From an uncultured bacterium (GTDB lineage Bacteria > Verrucomicrobiota > Kiritimatiellia > RFP12 > UBA1067), in the NCBI GenBank assembly GCA_902800055.1, contig CADCCW010000022.1, positions 1 to 38,673 of the forward strand: a DNA stretch of 38,673 bases. The letters run 5' to 3'. The translations under genes were made by a program, and so were the position numbers. The notes below the pieces were generated by a model. It ran no database searches and was not told the origin of the DNA. It was given only the letters and a program-made list of their open reading frames with translations. Shown here in pieces: positions 17,301 to 24,758 of the stretch; the first letter of the stretch is position 1, and each line of letters begins with the position of its first letter.

Positions 17301-18176
17301 GGTGACGCCGAGGATGTCGGCGTTGATCTCGGCGAGCGGGGCGGCAAGGGTGAAGTCGAGGTTGTCGCCATTACCGGGGGCGACGCCGCCTTCCCAGTTC
17401 GCGCCAGTGGACATCCGGTTGTCGCTTCCGCACCCCGTCCACTTCTTGCAGGTGTCGGTCACCGTCACAGTCCTCGCGGTGGAGTCGCTAAACGCAGTGT
17501 GGATCTGAGCGTAGAACTTGCCGGTCTTCGTGTCGTAGAGCCCGTAGACGGAATCGGAATCGCGCTGCGCGGGCAGGAGACAGTGCTTCAAGTTGCCGTC
17601 GGGATCATAGAGCTCGAAGTAGAAGAGGTGGAATGATCCAGGAAAGGCGAAAACGCTGTCCGCATTGACGCTGGCGCCGTCAGTGTGGGCCGCAAACATA
17701 ACCAGCGGGCCGGCGGGCGTGTAGGTGCCGGTTCCCCAGTTCGCGCCCAGGGATTGGGACGTGTTGTTGATCCAGGCCTGGGCGGTACCATAGTTGGCAA
17801 CGACCGCAAATTCGTTGCTCAGCGTCAAGGCCGTCGTATTGCATAAAGTCTTTGATGCCGTTTGCCCGCGATCGAGCCTAATCCTGCCTCCTTCACGAAA
17901 AGACGAGAAGGTATTGGCATTGTTGGAAGCTCGCGTGCAGTAAAAGCACTCGTAGGTGTTGTCCGCGATCGTCGTCACCGGCATGAAGCGAAACTTCACG
18001 ATGTCGGAGGAGGTGGGAACAATGTCGGTGATTATCACCCCGTCGCCGTTGCCCTTGAGCGTCTTGAGCGCCGTGTAGGTGACGTTGTTCGCGTCAGTCC
18101 AGTCCGCCGCGAAAGCCGGCGTAAGCGCCGCGCACAGCGCGACGAGCGAAAATGACAATGAACGCAATGTTTTCAT
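14313..18176 (-). CDS. Giant secreted protein with autotransporter-type strand repeats and LamG-like domains
   Basis: This 1287-aa protein starts with a signal peptide (about 1-24, MKTLRSLSFSLVALCAALTP). A LamG-like region follows (about 40-165, ending FYAQIHTAFSD). Next is a long beta-solenoid (about 300-780) with autotransporter-type motifs such as GAGTLVVAN, LTGGTLVISDGATLDW and GNGTLTVADGGKVTVG. A LamG-like jelly-roll (about 800-985), an Ig/MBG-like segment (about 1000-1065) and a final LamG-like module (about 1074-1275) with VRDFVPC, VGLYDV and KRFYENGGSG complete it. The tail is GFIVILK. ATG 18176 follows GGGAG and gives a clean signal peptide. No outer-membrane barrel is evident, so it is not a classical autotransporter. 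It is divergent from the XylR-type regulator. Confidence 0.82.
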   Translation of the reverse strand: MKTLRSLSFSLVALCAALTPAFAADWTDANNVTYTALKTLKGNGDGVIITDIVPTSSDIVKFRFMPVTTIADNTYECFYCTRASNNANTFSSFREGGRIRLDRGQTASKTLCNTTALTLSNEFAVVANYGTAQAWINNTSQSLGANWGTGTYTPAGPLVMFAAHTDGASVNADSVFAFPGSFHLFYFELYDPDGNLKHCLLPAQRDSDSVYGLYDTKTGKFYAQIHTAFSDSTARTVTVTDTCKKWTGCGSDNRMSTGANWEGGVAPGNGDNLDFTLAAPLAEINADILGVTFGKLWIDDGDIPDFTGSMVVSAVNIPANVAGNAAITIEASGYTWNGGAAANWGDANVWTFEGVATTWSDGYAAIFATTNATATLAADVAADQVDFRADATIAAGGGTLWSPVVNVINGVTATIAAPTVGALAKAGAGTLVVANRADATTLTGGTLVISDGATLDWSNFTFGASGGSPVTLAFEPGAALASMPANWYVGQVPSATVTLRKTGGDWSVSENMAIGRSDSAVATFVHEGGTLNVGSWFSIGGVGANLSTLVVSGGVVTNSYTSSSETRFLIGGTTTGVAVVVTNGVLGSAQGLAVGSDGNGTLTVADGGKVTVGENLVFGWASMAGSGTVNLESGGTIELGGKVTKRNGSGVFYFNGGTLKAGAEGTLVDSQSGFSMEVKANGGVIDNGGYNVTIAKGITGAGGLTLEGDGRTTFSADQGYAGATTVKGGTTLSAIGRTFAGPVVFEAGAGVSVPDIPEGDEFAEVMTAVSFAGVELITPPSGRRLFAIGSQLYVAHDGGTHDYTRVEYIQGDGSTGYLVADFSPGPSNDTIVAEAMLTSNANAQFLFVSAAMNVSDTTPKQGVLLRNEGIRFDYIGNGTACYKDELAATVGKRITYTVTRGRMTWTGGTPIENSDPAPASWSGPLQILGSKYNGAATFCSSIKLYSLKVYRNSKLIHDFVPVVDEQENPTLLDVCGNTVVMSYGTLYAGPVVWLEVADIPVQSYRSGQACEPHPTVVDIESGATLSEGTDYTLSWSDNDCVGKGTVTITGTGSFDGKPQTATFSIVPRLPAGYKPVEYAHSSGEQFIDTGFTPNEKTRADIRFLMHSNGSYSSPFGARNASEKQFFVSGSCSANYYFCRHDAGATDLSGKDGYVGAGALVGKPSVVGYHKFSLNRNVFNLDEYAYNFSSSVIFSCDRSAYAFATHGADGIQHPAIMELYSLKIWDDGVLVRDFVPCVKVEGGVETVGLYDVSRNATKRFYENGGSGAALVAGPELPELPTGFIVILK

Positions 18177-18212
18177 GGCTTCTCCCATTAATAGTCCAGT
18201 GAAACCATATGT

Positions 18213-18221
18213 ATAATAGCA
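18213..18221 (-). promoter_or_regulatory. Extended -10 promoter of the 14313-18176 gene
   Basis: The minus strand reads TGC-TATTAT, followed by a leader of about 30 nt with a GGGAG ribosome site. It lies back to back with the regulator promoter; the AT-rich stretch between them (about 18222-18285) is a likely control region. Confidence 0.55.
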
Positions 18222-18285
18222 TATTTGCGAACCAATCAACAACCCCATTTCCAATAAATAAAACGCCAAAATTAATAATTCACGA

Positions 18286-18314
18286 TTGTCAATGGCGCGG
18301 CGATATGCTATTAT
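18286..18314 (+). promoter_or_regulatory. Promoter of the XylR-type regulator, leaderless start
   Basis: TTGTCA (18286-18291), a spacer of exactly 17 and TGC-TATTAT (-10 at 18309-18314). The ATG at 18323 begins eight bases later. This is one of the clearest promoters in the window. Confidence 0.75.
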
Positions 18315-18322
18315 TCGCAACC

Positions 18323-19498
18323 ATGGACCAGCCAACCAGACGAATCGTCCTCGCCTTCCGGCTGCTGGGCGAGCCGGGGCGCCGCAAGATCACGAGTCTG
18401 CTCAGGTGCATTCGCGAGCAGGAACTCGGCTGGCAGTTGTACATCCTGCGCAACCACGAGGACTTCTCGGCCGAGTTCGTGGAATCCCTGCCCAGGCGCA
18501 AGATCGACGGAATCGTCTACTCGATGCCGGAGGCGAAAAGCGGCGCCGCCGCGCTCGCCAGACTGGACATCCCGACCGTCGCCGTCGACATCTACGACGA
18601 AAGACTGCTCCATGGGCGGCGACGCAACCTCGTCTACATCCGCGACTCGTCTGACGCGGTCGGGCGCGCGGCGGCGCGCAACCTGACGTCTCAGGGTTGC
18701 TTCAGATCCTACGGCTATGTCGCCGACCTGATGGGCAATGCCTGGGGCCGGCTCCGCGGCGATGCCTTTGTCGACGAGCTGAAGCGCCGCGGGCTGGAAG
18801 TCTCTCGCTACCGCGCGCGCGGCAAGGGCTACGACCTGCCGGCGCTCGCCAAATGGCTCTGCGGACTGCCGAAGCCGGTCGGCGTCTTCGCGGCGCACGA
18901 CGACCGCGCGATCCAAGTCATCGAGGTCTGCCACGAGGCGGGGCTCGCGATTCCTGGCGACGTCGCCGTCCTCGGCGTAGACAACGACGAGATGATCTGC
19001 ATGAGCTCTACGCCGCCGATGTCGTCGGTGCAGCCCGACCACGATGGAATCGGGCGGCTGGCGGTAGAGAGTCTCAAGGAAATGATGGACGGACGGCGGC
19101 TGGCGCGGCCGGTTCGCCGGCTCGTCGACATCCGCGAGATTGTCGTCAGGGAATCTACGAGCGCGGTCTCAAACGCGGGGCAACTCGTCCAGAAAGCGCT
19201 CGCCTTCATCCGCACCCACGCGGCGGAGGCGATCAAGCCGCGCGATGTAGCCGCCTATCTCAAGGTCTCGCGCAGTCTCGCCGACCTGCGCTTCCGCGAA
19301 CTGCAGGGGGAATCGATCGGCAAGGCCATTCTCCGCCAGCGGCTGGAGGAAGTTTGCCGACGGCTGCTGACGACGAATGATACCATCGAGAACATCGCCG
19401 CACGCTGCCAGTTCAAGCGCATCTACCGCCTGCGCGACGCCTTCAAGGCCGCCTACGGCTGCACGATGCAAGACTGGCGCGACTCCAACCGCGGCTAA
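18323..19498 (+). CDS. XylR-type regulator: sugar-binding domain plus AraC HTH
   Basis: This 391-aa cytoplasmic DNA-binding regulator should respond to a small sugar. Residues about 8-280 form a LacI/periplasmic-binding-protein-like domain (KIDGIVYSMPEAKS, FAAHDDRAIQVIEVC, IPGDVAVLGVDNDEMIC, PPMSSVQPDHDGIGRLAVE). Residues about 285-390 form an AraC-type double HTH (IKPRDVAAYLKVSRSLADLRF, then TIENIAARCQFKRIYRLRDAFKA). This order is that of E. coli XylR and many PVC regulators. I chose ATG 18323, since it lies eight bases after a good promoter, rather than an earlier in-frame codon. It is divergent from the giant secreted-protein gene, its most likely target. Confidence 0.92.
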   Translation: MDQPTRRIVLAFRLLGEPGRRKITSLLRCIREQELGWQLYILRNHEDFSAEFVESLPRRKIDGIVYSMPEAKSGAAALARLDIPTVAVDIYDERLLHGRRRNLVYIRDSSDAVGRAAARNLTSQGCFRSYGYVADLMGNAWGRLRGDAFVDELKRRGLEVSRYRARGKGYDLPALAKWLCGLPKPVGVFAAHDDRAIQVIEVCHEAGLAIPGDVAVLGVDNDEMICMSSTPPMSSVQPDHDGIGRLAVESLKEMMDGRRLARPVRRLVDIREIVVRESTSAVSNAGQLVQKALAFIRTHAAEAIKPRDVAAYLKVSRSLADLRFRELQGESIGKAILRQRLEEVCRRLLTTNDTIENIAARCQFKRIYRLRDAFKAAYGCTMQDWRDSNRG

Positions 19499-19507
19499 GC
19501 CGACGGG

Positions 19508-19527
19508 GGCAGCCCCGCTGCCTTTTT
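19508..19527 (+). terminator. Rho-independent terminator after the XylR-type gene
   Basis: GGCAG and CTGCC pair around CCCCG and are followed directly by TTTTT, nine bases after the regulator stop codon. The stem is short but GC-rich. Confidence 0.6.
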
Positions 19528-19533
19528 ACTGTC

Positions 19534-19546
19534 CGCGGCAAAAGTG
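19534..19546 (+). repeat. 13-bp direct repeat CGCGGCAAAAGTG, left copy
   Basis: Identical to 21123-21135 in the same orientation. Each copy follows a GC hairpin with a T-run, and together they bracket the AAA/DUF4143 gene at 19587-20939. Confidence 0.5.
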
Positions 19547-19586
19547 CAGGGGGTTAACACACGGATTTGTTCGCGGCTGACGCCGC

Positions 19587-20939
19587 TCACATCTCGCAAA
19601 GGTCGTTAGACCGGGCAAATCCGCGTGAGGCAAGACACCATTTCCATGCAGGGACAATACGTATGTCATGCCCAGAAATATTTATCGACGACTCCTCGTC
19701 ATAAGTCACAATCGTCAAATCTTCACATTCCAACTCCTCTGCTGCGGCAACCAGACCATCGATTTCCCGTTTTCTGGTCTTTTGTCCTGCAATACTGTCC
19801 TCATCCATGCTCCACGCGACCTGAACGAGCTGGCGCACTTTCTCGTCCTCGCCCAAAACGAAATCGCACTCTCCTCGGTTCTGCCAGAAAGAAAGCGTCT
19901 CATTCCCGTGCCGTCGCCGCAACAACTCAAGATAAACCGTGTTCTCCAGCTGCTTTCCGTCATCGTCCGACTGAAGCGGAATTACGGCATTGCGAATACC
20001 ATTGTCAATGACATAGTATTTGGCGAGCGCTGCCTCCTGCTTGGCGAAAGACCGGGAGAATCGCGGAAGCCGCTGCAGCAGGTATATGTCGCATGCCTCC
20101 TGAAGCCAGCAGTACAGTTCGTCTTTCGCAATCTTCATCCCCCTCGACTTGATTTCGCCGTATATGGCGTTGACGGACAGCGGATTGGCTATTCCCGCCA
20201 TTGCCCGCTTGAGGAAAAAACGGAGCACAAGCGGCTGCTTCACCCCAAAGTGCTCTATGAAATCCTTCAGCAACATTGTATCGAAATACCCCTGAAGCTT
20301 CTTGTACTTGAGCGACTTGCTTTCCGTCAGGGCAACCTCCGGCATGCCGCCCATCCGGTTGAATGCGTTAAACGCCTTTCTGATCTTCGCCTTCTCGCTT
20401 TCCAGACGGCTATTGCGACGAAGCCCGGCAAAATCGCAATACTCGGCAAAAGAAAGCGGAAACGTCTCGAACTCGACCGGCCAGCCACGAAGTTCCGATT
20501 TCATCTCCTTGGAAAGCGTGTGCGCATTAGATCCGCAGATGAAAATGTGCTTGCAATAGCTTTTGTAGACACGCAAGGCGAAAAGCTCCCATCCTTCGAC
20601 AAGCGGGAGTTCGTCGAAGAACATCCACACGTCCCTGAGTGGAATTTCCGGAAACATTTCACGGTAGGCGTCAAAAATCAAGTCAAGCTCCTTGGCGGAA
20701 AACTGCGCAAACCGCTCATCGTCAAAACCGATCCATAGGATGTTCTCCCTCGGGACTCCTTTCTTCAGCAGGTCATTGATCGCCAGTTCCATGCGAGTAG
20801 ACTTGCCGCAACGACGGACCCCGGGCAATGTTACAATCTGATTGCCGGAAACCGGCAGCGCCTCCGACCTGGGCTTGACGTCAAACGGCATCTCCTGCTG
20901 CTTCAACTCAATGACTTCCTGAATTTCCTCTATCGTCAT
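19587..20939 (-). CDS. AAA ATPase with DUF4143 domain, second subtype
   Basis: This 450-aa protein is distantly related to the one at 4848-6203. Walker A is GVRRCGKST (40-48) and Walker B is VWMFFDELPLVEGWE, followed by FICGSNAHTLSKE. The C-terminal DUF4143 part keeps GECDFVLGEDEKVRQLVQVAW, in which the usual EVK of the nuclease-like core is QVA; this may mean a different or lost activity. ATG 20939 follows GGAGG at 6-nt spacing. The gene stands alone between housekeeping clusters, has lower GC than they do and is bracketed by short direct repeats, all hints of horizontal arrival. Function of the family is unproven. Confidence 0.87.
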   Translation of the reverse strand: MTIEEIQEVIELKQQEMPFDVKPRSEALPVSGNQIVTLPGVRRCGKSTRMELAINDLLKKGVPRENILWIGFDDERFAQFSAKELDLIFDAYREMFPEIPLRDVWMFFDELPLVEGWELFALRVYKSYCKHIFICGSNAHTLSKEMKSELRGWPVEFETFPLSFAEYCDFAGLRRNSRLESEKAKIRKAFNAFNRMGGMPEVALTESKSLKYKKLQGYFDTMLLKDFIEHFGVKQPLVLRFFLKRAMAGIANPLSVNAIYGEIKSRGMKIAKDELYCWLQEACDIYLLQRLPRFSRSFAKQEAALAKYYVIDNGIRNAVIPLQSDDDGKQLENTVYLELLRRRHGNETLSFWQNRGECDFVLGEDEKVRQLVQVAWSMDEDSIAGQKTRKREIDGLVAAAEELECEDLTIVTYDEESSINISGHDIRIVPAWKWCLASRGFARSNDLCEM

Positions 20940-20956
20940 ATGCTTCCTCCATTGAC

Positions 20957-20979
20957 GGAAAGAATATCTAAATCTTTCC
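20957..20979 (-). promoter_or_regulatory. Inverted repeat in the leader of the second AAA gene
   Basis: GGAAAGA and TCTTTCC form a perfect 7-bp inverted repeat around 9 nt, just after the predicted transcription start and before the ribosome site. It could be an operator for self-control or an RNA hairpin. Confidence 0.45.
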
Positions 20980-20992
20980 TTGATTGGCGGAA

Positions 20993-21022
20993 ATTATATC
21001 ACAAATCCCAATGTCATGTCAA
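20993..21022 (-). promoter_or_regulatory. Strong promoter of the second AAA gene
   Basis: The minus strand has a perfect -35 TTGACA (21017-21022), an 18-nt spacer and TGA-TATAAT (-10 at 20993-20998). It is the closest to consensus in the window. Confidence 0.8.
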
Positions 21023-21060
21023 TTGCGCCACGTGTGCTCTCACGCTCCGCGCAAGACCAT

Positions 21061-21084
21061 GGGGACAGCCCCCCGGGTTTTTTT
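21061..21084 (+). terminator. Terminator-like hairpin with T7 run
   Basis: GGGG-ACAG-CCCC is followed by CCGGG and seven T on the plus strand. No plus-strand gene ends here, so it may be a relic or part of the repeat unit that brackets the AAA gene. Confidence 0.4.
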
Positions 21085-21122
21085 GCACTGGTAATTATAC
21101 CGCAAACCACCGCCAACCCAAT

Positions 21123-21135
21123 CGCGGCAAAAGTG
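21123..21135 (+). repeat. 13-bp direct repeat CGCGGCAAAAGTG, right copy
   Basis: Identical to 19534-19546. It lies between the folE stop and the promoter of the second AAA gene. The rest of 20940-21171 holds that promoter and the hairpin; no gene is seen. Confidence 0.5.
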
Positions 21136-21171
21136 ACGCGGTGGGATGGCTTGGGGAAGCGCGGCGGCCGA

Positions 21172-21744
21172 TCAGTCGGCGACGAGCGAGAGGAACTCCT
21201 GGCGCACCTTTTCGTCGGAACGGAAGGTGCCGAGCACCGCGCTCGTCGTCATCTCGCTGTTCTGCTTCTCCACCCCGCGCATCATCATGCACAGGTGCTT
21301 CGCCCTGACCACCACCCCGACGCCCTCGGCGCCGGACTCCCGCATCACCGCGTTGGCGATCTCCTCGGTCATCCGCTCCTGGATCTGCAGCCGCCGCGCG
21401 TACATGTCGACGATCCGCGCGAGCTTGGAGACCCCGAGCACCTTGCCCTGCGAGATGTAGCCGATCGCGCACTTGCCGAAGAACGGCAGCATGTGGTGCT
21501 CGCAGAGCGAGTAGAGCTCGATGTCCTTCAGGATCACCATGTGGTTGGTGCCGCTCTCGAACTTCGCGCCGTTCACCACCGCGCGCAGGTTCTGGCGGTA
21601 GCCGCGGGTCAGGAACGTAAGCGACTTCGCCACCCGCTCCGGCGTCTTCGCGAGCCCTCCGCGCGAAGGGTCTTCGCCCAGCTCGGCGATCAGCTCCTTC
21701 ACCAGCGCGGCGATTTTCTTCTGGTTCGGTTCCTTGCGCTTCAT
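21172..21744 (-). CDS. folE: GTP cyclohydrolase I
   Basis: This 190-aa enzyme converts GTP to dihydroneopterin triphosphate, the first step to folate and to queuosine-type pterins. It shows the family motifs: [31 protein letters not shown] with Zn-binding Cys and His, [19 protein letters not shown], and [14 protein letters not shown] with the third Zn ligand. Length is typical. ATG 21744 follows GGAGGAGG at 5-nt spacing. It is the last gene of trxA-argS-folE, 16 bp after argS. Confidence 0.97.
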   Translation of the reverse strand: MKRKEPNQKKIAALVKELIAELGEDPSRGGLAKTPERVAKSLTFLTRGYRQNLRAVVNGAKFESGTNHMVILKDIELYSLCEHHMLPFFGKCAIGYISQGKVLGVSKLARIVDMYARRLQIQERMTEEIANAVMRESGAEGVGVVVRAKHLCMMMRGVEKQNSEMTTSAVLGTFRSDEKVRQEFLSLVAD

Positions 21745-21760
21745 GGTGTCCTCCTCCGCT

Positions 21761-23431
21761 TCAGATGTGGTCCGGCGACTCGATGCCGAGCAGCCCGAGC
21801 CCGGTCCTCAGGACGTCGCCGAAGAGCGCGCAGAGCGAGAGCCGCGCGACGCGCGTCCCCTCCTCGCTCTTCAAGACCGGCGTCGACTGGTAGAAGCTGG
21901 AGTAGAGTTGCGCGGTCTGGAAGAGGTAGTCGGCGAGCACCGAGGGCTTGTACGCCTCGGCCGCGCGGACGACCGCGCCCGGGAACTCGACGAGCTGCAG
22001 CGCAAGCCGCCGCTCCAGCGGCTCCGCGACGGCGAAGACGCGGGACTCCGGCTCGCCGCCCGCCTTCGTCATCAGCGAGCGGACGCGCGCGTGCGCGTAC
22101 TGCAGGTAGGGGCCGGAGTTGCCCTCCAGCGCCAGCGCCTTGTCCCAGCTGAAGTCGATGTCGGTGATCGGGTCGTGGGAGAGGTCGGAGTACTTCACCG
22201 CACCGTAGCCGATCTGCTCCGCGAGGCGCTCGTCGCCGCCGCGCTCCTTCACGATCTCGAACGCGCGGCGCTTCGCCTCCTCCAGCAGCTCGTCGAGCCG
22301 GATGAGGTTGCCCTCGCGGGTGGAGATCGCCTTGCCCTGGAAGCTCATGAGCCCGAACGGCACGTGCACGAGCGTGGTGGTGCACCCCATCTTCGCCGCG
22401 ATCGAGAACCACTGGCGGAAGTGGAGCTGCTGGCGCGCGTCGGTGACGTAGATGATCCGCTCCGGCGCGTACTCGGCCACCCGCGACTTCACGCAGGCGA
22501 GGTCGCTCGTGGTGTAGTTGTAGCCGCCGTCTGACTTGCGGACGATCGCGACGCCGAGCTTCTCGGCCTCGAGGTTGACGACGAGCGCGCCCTCGCTCTC
22601 GACGGCGAGGCCGGCCTTAATAAGCTCCTCCACCACGCCGGGCATCATATCGTTGTAGTACGACTCGCCGCGGTAGGTGTCGAACTTGACCCCGAGCTTC
22701 GCGTACATGCGCTCGAACTCGCCGATGGAGATGTCGATGAAGCGCTTCCAGAGCGCGAGGTTCTCGGCGTCGCCCTGCTGCAGCTTCACGAGCTCGCGCT
22801 TGCACTCCTCGTGCCAGACGCCGTCCGCCTCCTTCGCCTTCGCGGCGGAGAGGACGTAGCACTTCTCGAGCGTCGCCACGGTGAGGTTCGCGCGCTCCTC
22901 GTCGGTCAGCAGCTCGCGGTAGCCCTTGATCAGGATTCCGAACTGGGTGCCCCAGTCGCCGAGGTGGTTGTCCGCTACGACGTCGTAGCCGAGCGCGCGG
23001 AAGATGCGGTCGATGGCGCCGCCGATGACGGTCGAGCGGATGTGGCCGATGTGCATCTGCTTCGCCGCGTTGGGCGAGGAGTAGTCGATGACGACGCGCT
23101 TGCCCGCGCCGGTCTGGGGGATGCCGAACTTCGGGGCGGCGGCGAGCGCGGCGAGGCGCTCGTTGAGCCACTCCGGCGAAACGGTGAGGTTGAGGAACCC
23201 CGGCCCCGCCACCTCGACCTTGTCGAACACGCCCTCGCCGGCGAGCGCGGCGGCCACGGCCTGCGCCGCCTCGCGCGGATTGCGCCGCAGCCGCTTGGCG
23301 AGCTTCAGCGCGTCGTTGCACTGGTAGTCGCCGAACTTCGGGTCCGTCGCCGGCACCACCCTGACCGCGGAGTGGTCCTCGCCCGGGAACGCCTTCCCGA
23401 ACGCCCCGCGCACGATTTCGCTTAGGTCCAT
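21761..23431 (-). CDS. argS: Arginyl-tRNA synthetase
   Basis: This 556-aa class I enzyme charges tRNA-Arg. The N-terminal additional domain covers about 1-100 ([14 protein letters not shown]). The HIGH motif is [16 protein letters not shown], and the second signature is KAISTREGN, the variant KMSKS loop common in ArgRS. The C-terminal anticodon-binding (DALR) domain follows [18 protein letters not shown] and ends [12 protein letters not shown]. Length and motif order are normal. It starts 19 bp after the trxA stop and is cotranscribed with trxA and folE. Confidence 0.97.
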   Translation of the reverse strand: MDLSEIVRGAFGKAFPGEDHSAVRVVPATDPKFGDYQCNDALKLAKRLRRNPREAAQAVAAALAGEGVFDKVEVAGPGFLNLTVSPEWLNERLAALAAAPKFGIPQTGAGKRVVIDYSSPNAAKQMHIGHIRSTVIGGAIDRIFRALGYDVVADNHLGDWGTQFGILIKGYRELLTDEERANLTVATLEKCYVLSAAKAKEADGVWHEECKRELVKLQQGDAENLALWKRFIDISIGEFERMYAKLGVKFDTYRGESYYNDMMPGVVEELIKAGLAVESEGALVVNLEAEKLGVAIVRKSDGGYNYTTSDLACVKSRVAEYAPERIIYVTDARQQLHFRQWFSIAAKMGCTTTLVHVPFGLMSFQGKAISTREGNLIRLDELLEEAKRRAFEIVKERGGDERLAEQIGYGAVKYSDLSHDPITDIDFSWDKALALEGNSGPYLQYAHARVRSLMTKAGGEPESRVFAVAEPLERRLALQLVEFPGAVVRAAEAYKPSVLADYLFQTAQLYSSFYQSTPVLKSEEGTRVARLSLCALFGDVLRTGLGLLGIESPDHI

Positions 23432-23450
23432 CTCTCCAGATCCTCCCCGT

Positions 23451-23756
23451 TCACGCCAGCGCCGCCGCGATCTCCGCGACGTCGGTCACGCCCACGAACT
23501 CGGCGACCTTCGCGCCGTCCTTGAAGCAGAAGAGCGCGGGAATGGACATGACGCCGAACCCCGCCGCGAGCTCCGGCGCCTCGTCGACGTTGACCTTCAC
23601 CACCTTGATCTCCGGATGCGCCGGCTCGAGCTCGCTTTCGATCCGCTCGCCCATCATCCGGCAGGGCGCGCACCACGTCGCCCAGAAATCGACCAGCACC
23701 CGGCCGGACGCGACCGCCGCGTCCAGCTCACCCCTGCTTTTCACCTCGATTGCCAT
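23451..23756 (-). CDS. trxA: Thioredoxin
   Basis: This 101-aa cytoplasmic disulfide reductase has the active site WATWCAPCRMM and the cis-Pro loop SIPALFCF. There is no signal peptide. ATG 23756 follows GGAGG within a leader of about 30 nt. First gene of trxA-argS-folE, with its own promoter at 23791-23799. Confidence 0.95.
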   Translation of the reverse strand: MAIEVKSRGELDAAVASGRVLVDFWATWCAPCRMMGERIESELEPAHPEIKVVKVNVDEAPELAAGFGVMSIPALFCFKDGAKVAEFVGVTDVAEIAAALA

Positions 23757-23781
23757 GTTGCTGTTTCCTCCGTTTGCTCAT
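23728..23781 (-). CDS. Possible 17-aa leader peptide overlapping trxA
   Basis: An ATG nine bases after the trxA -10 opens a 17-codon frame (MSKRRKQQHGNRGEKQG) that overlaps the trxA start in another frame. Its position resembles the leaderless starts elsewhere here, and it contains the trxA ribosome site. It may be chance. Confidence 0.2.
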   Translation of the reverse strand: MSKRRKQQHGNRGEKQG

Positions 23782-23790
23782 ATTATGTGT

Positions 23791-23799
23791 ATTATACCA
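23791..23799 (-). promoter_or_regulatory. Extended -10 promoter of trxA-argS-folE
   Basis: The minus strand reads TGG-TATAAT, between the stop of the efflux gene (23814) and trxA. The ATG of trxA is 34 nt downstream, so this transcript has a leader. Confidence 0.65.
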
Positions 23800-23813
23800 A
23801 AACCGCCGCGGCT

Positions 23814-24758
23814 TCACGCCTCGCCGCGCCAGGGCTCGATGTGGACGACGATGTCCTCGACGTCCAGGCCGGCGCCGACCACCGCCTCCTTTACCGCGTG
23901 GCCGATGCCGTGGCCCTCGGCGACTGGCAGCGAGCCGTCCACCTGCACGTGGATGTCGGCCTGGAACTGCGAGCCGTAGCGCCGCGCCCGCGCCTTGTGC
24001 ACGCCCTTCACGCCGGGCACCGCAGCGGCGACCGCGGCGACTGCCGCCGCCTTGTCCGCGATCTGGGCGTCGGTCATCACCTGCAGCGCCGGGTGCGCAA
24101 GCTTCCAAGCCACGTGGGCGACGAACGCGCTCACCACCAGCGCGCCGGCGGCGTCCACCCACCACAGCGACGGGAAGAGCCACACCACCGCCACCGCCGC
24201 CGCCACGGGAATGGAACTGAGCGCGTCCGACCGGTGGTGCCACGCGTTCGCCTCCAGCGCCGTCGACTTCGCCTTGCGCGCCGCGGACCGTGTGACGACG
24301 AAGAGCGCCTCCTTGAGGACGATGCTCGCGAGCGCCACGGCAAACGCTAGCGCCCCTGGCAGCGACTCAGCCCCGCCGCGCAGCAGCGAGACGACGGCGT
24401 TCCGCGCAAGCTCCCACGCGGCGAACACGAGCGCGACGGAGATGAACAGGGTCACCAGCGCCTCGATCTTGCCGTGGCCGTACGGGTGGTCGTCGTCCGC
24501 CGGCGCCACCCAGTAGCGGACGCTGAACAGCACCGCAAGGTCGGTCACGAGGTCGGAGGCGGAGTGGACGGCGTCGGCGACCAGGGCCTGCGAGGAGAAC
24601 GCAAAGCCGGCGGCCGCCTTCGCCGCGGCAATGGCCACGTTTACCGCCATGCCGAAGCAGGTGACCCGACGCACCAGCGGAATGCGCGCGTCAATCTCGC
24701 CCCTCGAATTCTGTTCTCTCGTCGTTCCAGGCATAGCGTACCTCGTCCGCGTCGTCAC
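23814..24758 (-). CDS. Cation diffusion facilitator (CDF) metal efflux protein
   Basis: This 314-aa inner-membrane transporter exports divalent metals such as Zn, Fe or Mn in exchange for protons. It has six predicted helices, with metal-site motifs ADAVHSASDLVTD in helix 2 and NAWHHRSDALSS in helix 5, HPYGHGKIEAL between helices 2 and 3, and a cytoplasmic C-terminal domain ending DIVVHIEPWRGEA. The start may be GTG 24758, which overlaps the amidase stop (GTGA), or ATG 24734, which has a GAGG upstream. Metal specificity cannot be read with confidence. Confidence 0.92.
   Translation of the reverse strand: MTTRTRYAMPGTTREQNSRGEIDARIPLVRRVTCFGMAVNVAIAAAKAAAGFAFSSQALVADAVHSASDLVTDLAVLFSVRYWVAPADDDHPYGHGKIEALVTLFISVALVFAAWELARNAVVSLLRGGAESLPGALAFAVALASIVLKEALFVVTRSAARKAKSTALEANAWHHRSDALSSIPVAAAVAVVWLFPSLWWVDAAGALVVSAFVAHVAWKLAHPALQVMTDAQIADKAAAVAAVAAAVPGVKGVHKARARRYGSQFQADIHVQVDGSLPVAEGHGIGHAVKEAVVGAGLDVEDIVVHIEPWRGEA

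Noticed and set aside
14313..18176. Classical type Va autotransporter
   Set aside because: Strand repeats are of the passenger type, but the C-terminus is a LamG-like module and a short tail, with no beta-barrel translocator domain.
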